From Eublepharis macularius (taxonomy: Eukaryota > Chordata > Lepidosauria > Squamata > Eublepharidae): a DNA stretch of 64,000 nucleotides. The DNA is taken from NCBI RefSeq assembly GCF_028583425.1, contig NC_072795.1, positions 8,083,001 through 8,147,000 on the forward strand. Direction: 5' to 3'. Position numbers and translations under genes: made by a program. Below the pieces are notes generated by a model, which was not told the DNA's origin, did no database searches, and was given only the letters and a program-made list of their open reading frames with translations. Shown here one piece after another: positions 11,401 through 23,400 of the stretch. How positions within the stretch are numbered: the first letter of the stretch is position 1; each line of letters opens with the position of its first letter.

Positions 11401-14400
11401 GGGGGGGGTGTTGCTCAAAACAGAGGTAAAGCAAAAAGGAAGGCAAGTTGCTCACTTGTACAAACATTTGGGGGGGCTTATGCCCCAGGAAAAAACTGTA
11501 GTCAAACTGTGGGTGTGCATATTTAAGAACAAACCACACACTTTGGATAATAAGAACAACAAATATCTGTGTTGTGGGCCTGCTGGCTCTGGTAGAGGCC
11601 AGACGGACCTCCCTGGGGCCAGGGACCATCAGCAACTGCTTATTAGCTGATCAAAGTGACCTCCGGGGAACATATGCATATTCAGAGATCATTTTAGATG
11701 AGTAGCCATGTTGGTCCGCAGTAGAACAGCATAATTTGATTCCAGTAGACCCTTACAGAACAACAAAATTTTCAGGGTTTAAGCTTTCAAGAGTCAAAGT
11801 TTATCCTGAGTAAAAGGCAAAAGATTTATGCGATCTGAAGAGAAACCAGAGTCAGAGCTCCCTTCTTCAGATAAAAAAAACCCTGAAGATAACTGACTCA
11901 CGAAAGCTTACACCCTGAAAATCTTGATGGTCTCTAATGTACAACTGGGCTCAAATCATGCTGTTCAGAGATAAATTACTGATGTCCTTGCCTGTACCTT
12001 AGTGTCATTCCCCAATTAGCTACACACGACAGAACCTTTTTTACCTAGTACTTGGAACATGTACTGCAGGGTTTTTTTTATTTCAATCATGCTGGCCATT
12101 TAATCACAATGCAGTTGACTTATTGCCATTATAGGGCTTGGGGAATTCAATACACAATACAGCCCTTAAAACCCACTGGTAGTTTTTAGCCCAAGCCATA
12201 GCTGTAAGAGTCTACATGATAAAAGGCACCACTTTTGCTGGAGTTGTCAGAACATGCAGCTCCTTCCATCTCAGGAGTCATTGTTACTTCTTCACTCAGT
12301 AAAATAAAAGGCATTTAAAACTTCCGCGTCCTCATCCTCATAGTATGACAGATCTCTGCTTCAGAAGGAAGATGCTTCCCTGCATTATTTTCTTCTGTCC
12401 CAATGTATACATCAGTGTGACTTTCCGCATCAGAACCTCAAGTGAATGACCCAAGGCCTGATTAACTTTTCAAAAGCACGCTCCAGTTTACCTCAAACTT
12501 CCTTTAAGGCACAGTAATTGAAAATCTTATCCTCTGTAATCCCACACACACTGCTGTTGCATGTGATTTGGAAATCACAAGGCAGCAGTTCATTTTCAGC
12601 TTTAGACGAGGTGACAGAGAGACACACACAGACACCTCAGCATTTGAACAAAGCAGAAGTGCAGAAGGTGAACCCTGACTCTCATCAGTACTTCTTCAGA
12701 ATAAAAAAAGGATTCTCTAAAGACTACAAAAACACCTCAAGGGAGAGAAAGAAGCCTGCCACGTGTCTCAATGGTTTCCAGTAGAAAATTTAGGATGTTT
12801 CTTATGAAGCTTCAAAAAAAAAAAAAAGGTACAAAGGAGTTACATGCATACAAAGAAAAAATGCCTGAATCTGGAAAGAAAAACATGCAAGATCCGCACT
12901 GAGGTCAGGAAGGAATTTCCTCCCAGGCCAGTTTTACCAGGGATCCTGGAGGTTATTTGCCTTCCTCTGGGCACAGAGCAGGGGTCACTAACGGAGGAGA
13001 GAGGGGGAGATAGCTGTGAACTTCCTGTACTGTGCAGGGGGCTGGACTAGATGACCTTTGGAGTTACTTCCAGCTCTCTGTTTCTATCCAGCCAGCCTCT
13101 CTATGAGCACAGCACTAAAGCTGGTCATTGTCAAGCACTCATCAACATTTGACAAGTATTTTTATGGTATTTATTTTCCTGGAAAAACAAGAAAAAGATA
13201 CTGTAAACAACAGGATTGATGCTTCTAAAGTTGAAAAACAAACTAGCATTGTGAAATAGTATAACTAGCTTTTATTAAAAACGTAAGGAATTGTAAGTGT
13301 TTTAGGGTGAAATTTCCATAAACGTGAATATGCCTCTCCTTGCTCAGTTGCAAACTTCACATCTAATAAGCAAACTCCTTAATTTAGTGTCTGATTCCTT
13401 CTCCACCTCTATCTAGGACAGCTTAACTTGGATATTTAGGGTCTATTAGCCAAAGTTTGGAATCTGGTCTGATTTTTCTCTTATTTGCTATGAGGAGGTT
13501 TCAACAGACAGGATTTGGTGGCAAGTTGCCTGCAGTCCTTATTGACCATGGCTGCACTTAAAAGGAATGCAACTAACAACAGCAAGTGAGCCAGAAACAC
13601 TGGAGAATTGAAGAATCATAAGCATTGTACAGGGCATCTCTTGATGGACCAGAGGTGGGGCTTTGTAGGAGGCAAAATGCCAGGGCACCAAGAAGATCCA
13701 TCCGATTGCTTTTTAATTATTTAAAAAATGGGAAAGCAATGGATGCTTTAAAGAGGCAGCTGTATCCCAAAGCAAAGTATCATTATATCAACCTGCTTAA
13801 AACTTTTGCTGGAGTAATAACTGAAGCTCATAGGATTATGGAGGAATGCACAGTTCAAATAGCCCAACAAGTATTATTACCACAATATCAAGCATTCCAA
13901 ATTGACAGGCAACTTCTAGCTTATGTCTTTCTCTGTGTTTCTGTCCTCACTCTGTACTCATTAATAGTGTACCCCTTTGTAGCTGTGTGAAAGAACACGA
14001 CTTCTACTTTTATATAGAGAGTTAAACACCTTTGCATATATTTCTTTTTGCAGAAGCTTTCTTCACACTGCGGAATTTAGGTGCCTAGGTATTTAGGTTT
14101 TCTCCATAGGCAAGGTGCTCCATTAATTTGTTCAATTCCTCTTTAAGACATGCAAAGCAGTGACCGCCACCTTGCCTTCTGAAAGCAAATTTTGGTAAGT
14201 TAATTGTACATAAGTAGTAGTACGTAAGTTTTTTGCATCTTGAATCTACCGGCAACTGACTGCACCATGTGACCTCAAACGCCAATATTATGAGACAGGA
14301 GGAAGTAATTTCCCTAGCCACTTTATCTATACCCTTTATTGTCCACCTTAGTTGAATTTCTGAACTAAAAAGCCCTAAACGTTTTTGACTTTCTTCATAG

Positions 14401-17400
14401 GAAACCAACTCCAGCCCACTGGTAAGTCCCCCCCACCCCAGCACCTTTTCCAACAATCTATCTTTTTGGGAAAACCAAACTTTAGATAATTTCCAAATAC
14501 AGCTACTCCACTGAATCATACAAATGCATTTTTAAAAAATGGCCAGTGCCATAATCTCTTCCCTGGTAATCCCCAGACATGGAATTTGCTTTCTTCACTG
14601 CAATTGTACATTGTACTGATGTTTCCACTGAGCTATTCATCATGACCCCAACTCATCCCAAACCGTTTTTCTGTCACTTGAGGCACATAAATGTTGACAC
14701 TGAATCACTCAGAGAGCAAGAAAATATCAAGAATAGGAGAATCAACTGGTATGGCTCAGCATCAGTTTGTAACATGACAGTCATTCTTGTGCCCCTCTGA
14801 ATATAGGCTCGAAGTAGTTCAGAATACAAGAAATGATTAGACTGTTAAGTCAGCAAATAAATGGCTTCCCTCAGGACTCCTTATCTCCACCCCCATTAAC
14901 TGCTCCCTTTACGGTCACAAGAATCAAGCTGCCATTTCACGTTCATATAAAAGCCTACATGATTTCTCATAGAAATGCGAGAGCCTGGGGGAGGGGAATG
15001 GAAATTTTTGGAAAAACTATGCCTGCCCCAAGGTCTTTTCTTCCACCAGTTTTCCCAATGGAAAATTAGAACATTTGGGGGAACACTGAAAAGAAGTTTG
15101 TATGAGACTGATTCGGGTCCAATAGCACCAAAAAACCCCAAACCAACTAGATTTCCAGGGTAGCAGCTTTTCAGATTACAGTCAGATATGAGGAGTGGGA
15201 AAATGGTCCTTATAATCCAGGCAGAGTGTGGGAGGGGTATTGCAAATTACACCATCAGGAAGCTAATTATAACACATAGGTAGCATAAGGAACTCTGAGA
15301 GCTTGCTATCTACCCAGCCCTTGCGGTGCAAATTAAAAAACAAAACAGAACGTGATGGATTCTGTAGCGCAATCCATTGATCTAATGACAGCAGTTACCT
15401 CTGACAGAAGGCTCCTTGAGCCTAGCATGACTGGAGCGGATCCGCGGGATCCAACCCGCTTAAAAATATAGCTGCACTGCTCTCCGCTTGGGTCAGAAAA
15501 TCTTTCTGGCTCCTGGTGCTTTTGCCAGCTTGGTCCTGTGTCCCTTCCAGCTTTCCCTTCCCACCCATCTCTTCGTTCCACCCTTAAAGATTCCTTACTG
15601 TGCAAGCCCCTCCCATCCACACATTTTCCAGCCAGAATGAAGGTTTCAGATATATTCAGAATTCTTAACTGACCTAGTTTCTTCCAGATGGAGAACACCG
15701 AGGTTTTTTGTTTTGTTAAGTACAGAAACCTTGAAGGCCCTGCCTAAGACCTTCTGCTTCCTAGCAGGACAGCTGGATTCCTGTGTTGCAATAATATAGA
15801 TTAAAGCGCATGATACTAATCAATACTAAGCTAATACATAGTAATGGCTGGCATTGTGGGTGAACTTTTAAAATTGTCATGAACTGTCTATACATTTTTT
15901 TAGAGTGTTGGGTAACTAAAACAGGTGCGTTTTAATCTTTTGACTCCTAATTAAAAATAGTGGACTCCATCTAGATTAATGTTTTTTTTTTATCAGCGAC
16001 TGGATCAATAGCGATCTAGTATCTTAACTCTTCCTGTCATTTCTTAGATTTATGGCTTTGTTTTGCAAGTACGATATAACGTCATTTTTTGGCTAATTAG
16101 AAGGTTATACAATAGAAATTATGAATATTCAATGAAGCATTAAACCAATCATAGTTTGCTTATGCTATAACGTGAAAAGATCTTAGGTATTTGCATATGA
16201 TAACCTATAAAACATGCTAATCTAGATAATGAGTTAGAGTTCTGACTGGAAGAGATCTCATGAAGATTAGGTGAGATTCTTATCTTGGCAATGTAGGCTA
16301 TGAAATCCTTAATGCATTTTATAAAAACTCTTGATTATTTTTAAACTTAAGAGTTAGTTAGGAAATGTTAGCAAATTTAATTCTGATTGCCTTTCTGTGT
16401 GCTATTTTTGTAGGACTTATATTAATAATCATATTTTTAACTACTTGCTTCATTAAAAAAACAGAGTGTATTTTCAATAAAAGAAATAAACTCTAACAGG
16501 TGTCTACTCTGATTAGAAGCGGCAAAGCAATAAAGAACCTTTTACAAATAAATGTAAACGGTTCGAAGAACAATTTTGCTTGATAGGTCTTGAACTAATT
16601 GCTGAACACTATCCAAAAGAAAAGATAAATCTTTCATTTGGAGTAGTGGAAGCTTAGTTAAGACACAGGCAAGAAAGCAGCGAGGAACGGCCCCTTCCCT
16701 TTGTGCATCAGGCCTGTGGCCTCCTGCTCTGATTACCCCCTGTGACTTTGCTGAATCCCGTGTTCTTCTGGGGCCAGACAGCGAGGAGCTATTTTGGGAC
16801 GCTGACACTGGTGGGGGTCAGGTCGGGACGGTAAAGTTACATCAGAGTCTGACCAGACAGCTCAAGGTGCTTGAGATTAACAGGACCATTACTCATTGTG
16901 TGTGGAGGGAATCCTGGCTGCTGGTGGAGAGTGCGCAGATTCTTCAGGAGGGGGTTTCAGCTAGTTGCTCTTTGGAAAATGAATTCTTCCCTCCCGCCCC
17001 CAGCTCCACAACTTCATCTCTGTTGCCATTAAGGGCCTTTTCCCAGAGACTTGGAGGGATACTGTTAATTAAGAGTGTCAGGAAGCTTGCTAGACTACAT
17101 GTTGCCAATGCCATTAGCTTGACAGAACATGGGTGCAACGTGCAGAAAATTAGCATCTGTAATACAAGAAAAATCCTATGTCCTGATACAACCCTGGGGG
17201 ATCCATTGTTCCAAATAAACTCAATTTTAGCCATTTCATGTTGTAATTTTCCTTTGAAGTGTCTCTGCTTGAGAACTGCTACGCTTAGGTCAGTGATGAA
17301 ATGGCCCGGCAGATTAAAAAGTTCTCCCACTGTTTTTTGAATGTTGCGAATTTTGATATCAGATTTATGTCCATTTATTCTTTTGCAAAGCAGCTGACCT

Positions 17401-20400
17401 TTTTGTCTAATACAGAGAGTTGAAGGGCATTGCTTGATAGCATTTGATGGAATATATAACACTGGGTGACGAACAAGTGATTGAAACTAAGATGGTACCC
17501 CCGGTGCTGTTAGGTCCAGTGATTGTGTTGTTGGAATGAATACAGGGATGGAGTTGGCATTTTGGTTTATTGCAGGCCCTGGTTCCAGAGTCTGTATCCA
17601 TATTGGGAAGTGCATTGTTGTGAGTAAGGAGTTGCTTGCGGTGAGGGGACAGGGAGTTGTCTGTGGGCAGGAAAAGGCAATGCCTGTGAGACAACAGTAT
17701 CATTATTGCAGGTCATTAATGATGCACTGAACTGGTTTGAGCTGGGAACTGTATGTGACTACCAGTGGTTTTCTGTGGTACTGTACCCCTCCCACCCTCT
17801 GCCTGGATTATAAGGAGTCCTTCCTTTTTCTACTTCTTGTATCTGATGGAAGGTACTGAGCTTCAGAAGCTCATACTTTGGAAATCTAGTTGGTCTTTAA
17901 AAGTGCGACTGGACCCAAATTTTTCTCTTCTACTACAGACCAACACAACTACTCACCTGAAACTATCCTATAATACTGTTTTAGAATGAGTCGAACGCTT
18001 CTTAAGATTTTTCACACAAGATGTATAATATGAAAAAGTTTAAGAGCTTTTTCCATTTTTCTAATAGAAAAATAGGGAAAATTGAGGAGTACTAAAAATC
18101 ACTTATGAAATATTTTCTCTTGTCGAGTAAGAAAAACTTCACCTAACAAAGCATTTCACTCGTTCCAAATGTGAAACACGGATAAGTTTGAGGACTTTTT
18201 CCATTTTTCCAATAGAAAAATTGGGAAATGAGAGAAGCATTGAAAAAAACTCTCATATTGTAGACATACAATATTTAAGATTTTTGTTTAAAAATAATTT
18301 TGTCAACAATTAATAAGCTGTAACATGTTTAATAATAATACACTGTCCATAATACACTGTTAAACAGTTCAGTGTTTTCATAAAGTTAATACCCAAACAT
18401 GCCAGCAGTCCTACCTATTGTGTGCCTACATTTAAATTTCCCCCCAAATTTCCTTTCCCTTCCACCCAAAAAACCCTCAGTTTTTCCTCCAGTTTCAAAA
18501 CTTCTGGAAATTTTGCACCTCTAATCTATCATTTTAAAAACAGGGCATCTCACAGTTTTTTTCTGAAAATGACCTATTTTCCCACCTTGTACTATTTCCC
18601 CCCTTTCATAACTGATTCCATGGACACAGGGAGACAGTCACCGTCCAGTATCTGCTCAATGTCAGTACATGAAAAAGCCATTATATCTTTCCACACTTAT
18701 GAAAGACTATAAAAAATGTTTGAAGGATCATTGCAGAATAAGCTCCTACAACCAACAAGAACACCTGTCTAGTTAATTGTGGTGTACGTTTATCCACCTT
18801 AAACACAATAGAAATTATGATCTTTTGAATTCAAGTTCCTAAAAATATCTGACATTTGTTTTCAAGACAGCTCAAGCGTTGCCCTTAGAAACACTGAATT
18901 GGAAGCACAAAGAAGAACTGAGCCTTAGTTTTACATATAATTCCCAGGTGACACAAAGCAAGATACCAGTATTGTTGCTGAGGGCTAAGAAGTCAGGTTT
19001 ACCTGTCTTGTTGAGAGAAAAACACAAGCATACTAAGCAATACTCTTCACACTTTAAGATTCTGAAGTGTGGGAGTCAATTTCTTTTCACCACTGAAGCA
19101 TGCATACAAAAAACACATGGCCGATGAAAAATCCATGTGGATTTTGCAGGAAACATCTGCCAACAAGCTGCCAGAACCCTGCTAGTTCTTGCTCATTTAT
19201 GCTTCCTGTAAAACCCACATAGAGGAATTTTAATTCTAACGCAATCATTCCCAGGCTTATTAATTCCACAGAGGAAAACAACATCCAAGCCAGCCCTTCA
19301 CACTTACTGTGTGTACATTTATCCAGATAACTGGGGTTTAGTTGTACTGCAAGGAGCTTGCTCTCATGATTATTGAAAGGCACGGCTTTCCCTGCCAACA
19401 TTTCCACATTAGCCATGACACCTTCTGTCATGCCAGGCAGAATATAAAGATGGCACAATGCTTAGTCTTGCAGGACTTCTGCCATTCAGTTCTTCTTACA
19501 GGGATGCCATGCACGAACTGGCCACACCAACAGTGAAAGTGGGCGACAGCAAAAATACAGAGCGAGTGAACAGATGAACTGTGAGGATTTCTCAACCATT
19601 TTTTCCCCATAAGCTCCTCAAGTCACAAGTTTGGGCTAACATTCTAGCTCAGTCCACTACTGCCCATTTTAATCCAGGTTTCAGAATACGACGTCACAGA
19701 AACTGAGACAACAAAGACATGCCTAACTTATCACAGGTAACGACGATCCGACTGCCCCCATCCATCAACTCCCAAGCCCTAACTACAGTTCCAATTATAC
19801 AGAGATGGAAGAGAACTGCCTTGCACGAAGTTGTTTAAGGAATCCACAGCTGAGCTGGGATCACATTCTTGCCGCTACATCAAACTGTCCATCTTTAAAT
19901 AGCTCTATGTATATATGGCAGAAGGCGTACAATCTTTTCCTGAACTGACTCCAGTTGATGGGGGGGAAATGCACTTTTAAGACCCACAGGTGGGACTGAA
20001 AGGAACCATGTTCTCGTTTTGCACACCAATGTAAATTATCAGGGCTTTTTTTCTGGAAAAAGAGGTGGTGGAACTCAGTGGGTTGCCCTCAGAGAAAATG
20101 GTCACATGGCTGGTGGCCCCGCCCCCTGATCTCCAGACAGAGGGGAGTTTAGATAACCCTCCCCTCAGTGGCGCGGAGGGCAATCTCAACTCCCCTCTGT
20201 CTGGCGATCAGGGGGCGGGGCCACCAGCCATGTGATCATTTTCAAGAGGTTCCGGAACTCCGTTCCCCCGCGTTCCCCCTGAAAAAAAGCCCCGGTAAAT
20301 ATTGTAATGACTTCAGGTAGAAGAGAGAACCAGTGGAATAACGGAGCATTTCAAACACGTACATTATTACAGAAATCAACAAGGAGATCTGGTTTCAAGA

Positions 20401-23400
20401 GCTGCAAAAATCGGTTAGAAATTTGTACTAAGAAGTAATCCCCAGGCCTATACTTCAAAGAGCTATTCTTCACATTTCATAATACTGAAAAACAAAGGAC
20501 ACTGTAATTTTGGGAGAAAAGCGCACTCATAGGTGATAAGTAACAAGCATTTCTGCCCACCCAGACACTCCTCCACACACCTTTAAGGCAACTGCATTTA
20601 TCGAGGAGCAATCATTGTTAACTGCTGGAAAAACCACTCGGTCCACACGGGTTGTTGGATGTTTTGTGTTTCGCATCAGCCTTGGCCTTTGGGTTAGAGC
20701 AGTGGCTAAGCAAGAGAGCACCTGCTTTGTATTTCCTCTGCACCAGCAGAAGGTTCCAGCTTCAATCATTAACACCTCCAATTAAGTAAGTGAGTGAAAG
20801 CCCTCTTACCAGAGACCCTGTGGCGCCACTATCACAGTAAACGACTGGTCAAACTTGGTATGAGGCAATTTCATGTGTAAAGTTGTGAAGTCACCACGAC
20901 ACTATCTATTATTTATTATCACTATACAGAAGAAAGTACAACTTTCCAACCTATTTTCCAAAAGCATGCTTTAAAGTTACCTTTTTTTTTTAATAACGGA
21001 AATGAAAATGTCGCCTGCCACTCACGACATGCCTCAATGTCCAGATAAGATTACCGTGCTGTGCAGCATGTGAGGCTGACTTACTAAGTAGTCTTCAGAA
21101 AGTGCTCCAGAATACAGCGGGCAAGATGCCAACCACAACACGATATAGTAGGTACTCTTCTCCAGTGCTTCAGAATCTGTATCGTTTTCCAATTTGCCGC
21201 TCCCAGGCACAATGAAATGTCTGGCGTTGACCATTAAGATCCTTAACGGTCTGGGACCACAATTCCAGAAGGACCGCCTTCTTTCACGTGAGCCTGCTGA
21301 GGAGTGGAATGTCCCAACAGACCCATCTCCAGGTTCCCTTTAGAAGGAAAGGCGGCGTCGACTGCAGAAAGGCCTCTTCATTAGATTCACCCTACAACTG
21401 AATAGCTAGATGCTTTCTGCGATGTGGCAGGCCAAAGTCTGTCCTGGTTGTTAATGTCTGGGGGCTGAATTTCTCTCTTTGGGTCTCTTAGCTCTGCTAT
21501 AGCTTCGCTGGTTTCTTTTTATGTTATGTTTACCCTTATCCACGTCCAGGTGAGCCTGATCTCATAAGATCTCAGAAGCTAAGCAGGATTGGCCTTGGTT
21601 AGTAATTGGATGGGAGACCTCCAACGAAGACCAGAGTTGCAGAGGCAGGCAATGGCAAACCACCTCTCTCAGTCTCTTGCCATGACAACCCCCACCAGGG
21701 GTCACCCTAAGTCAACTATAACTTGAGGGCAGGATTTCATTGTTCACCCTCATCCATTTTACTTTAAAGTGCTGTGATACTTTTTAACCATTAATTGAGC
21801 CTCCTCAACTGTCCATGGGCGCAGCATTTCCCAACCTGTGGGTTGGGAGGCCTGTGATCAGAAATCCCAGGCTTTTGAACTTTTAGTGATTTTTGCATGG
21901 TCTGGCTTTTTTTTTTTAAGTGGGTCACCTTATTAAATAGCTTTGGATTTCTGGGTCGCCGTAGCACAAGGCTGGGGACAACTGTTAAGAGAAAAAAGCA
22001 AGCAAGAACGCTCTTAAAAGAAATGTACGCCTATTCTGTTATTTTCCACCATCCAGCCTCAGTCCTACTACCTCCAAAACTTTTAATACTCCTCTTTTGT
22101 ACTTACAACTGCACCCCCCCATGGCCCACTGATATCCAACAGGAACCAGGGGCTGGGCGTGTAACACAGCCCTCAGAACAGCAGATGACATTCAGCACAC
22201 TTGCACTGATAACAAACAATCTCTTCCAGCAGCTTCAGCCAGTTTTACTGAGCAAGTTAACACATCATTGTGTAAACACAAACTAGGGCATAAGGCAATC
22301 AGAAACGACGGCAGACCAGGGCTACAGTGGCGGCTCAAATCCTTGGAACTTGCAAAAATAGAGCTGCCTGCCAGCAACACGGCTGCTGTTTCCAGTAATG
22401 TGACAATGGAGTGCTGCTATTGGGTCATGGATTTTGCCCTGTGGGCCAATGGCAGCAGCCTTCTCTAAAAGCTACCAAGCAGCTCAGTATCACTACCTGC
22501 GTGTGAATGCAGAAGGCAGGCATCTCGACTTCCCGGAACAATGACAGTCACATTCTGCTGAGTCACTGACTGCTGCAGGAAACGCAAGACAAACAGCGGC
22601 AAGCACTGCAAGCAGACCAGGCACTTGGAAGGACGCCCTGCTGTGCAGGCTTCTCTTTTGTAGGCCACTTGCTGTAATGGGACACCAGCTAAAAACCAAC
22701 TGGGGGGAAAAAACCCCAAGAAACTTCCTGTTGATTCGTTTTAACTTGCTGCTTTGTTCAGGAAAAAAACACACAAGCCCAAGTCTTGCAGCACCTTTAT
22801 CCCCAACTCCACCTTCTATCAAAACCTTCAAAGCAGCACATTCTTTTTTGAAAGCGGGAGAATTCCTAAGAGATCTGCCATCTAGGCACACACCAGATCC
22901 AAGCCAGCTTATCTTCAGCAAGGCTGCTCCACCATGTACAGTTGAGGAGGAAGAGGAGGAGGCCTCAGGTTCAATCCCTGGTATCTCCATTAAAAGGATC
23001 AGGTGGTAGGTGATGTGAAAGGCCGCTACCTGAGATGAGGGGTGTGCACCAAAGAAAGACATTCCTGGAAATCTGGGTTTCAGGGAAAGAAAAGCAAATC
23101 TGGGATTCCTGAAATCTGGAAAAGATTCTCTGATCTGCTTAAGACAGATCAGAGAATCTCAGATTTATTCAGCCATTATTCCCTATGAGGAAAACTATCC
23201 AGGGGCTATTCAGGGGAGGTCATTTTTCAAGCAAACTCCACCACATTTTCAGGGAACCTATTCTTGAATGTCTCCCCCTCCACCCCAGTTTCAGGAAAAT
23301 TGGGCCCCAAGATCCAATTCTCTGAAAAGGTGCCTCCAGCCATACTCCATTGTTTCCTCTGGGGCTAACATTTCCAAACAGGTTCTCGGGCAGAAACACA

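Noticed and set aside
21546-21745. 5S rRNA gene
   Set aside because: Only the internal promoter blocks resemble 5S; the body is SINE sequence, and other copies have the same structure.
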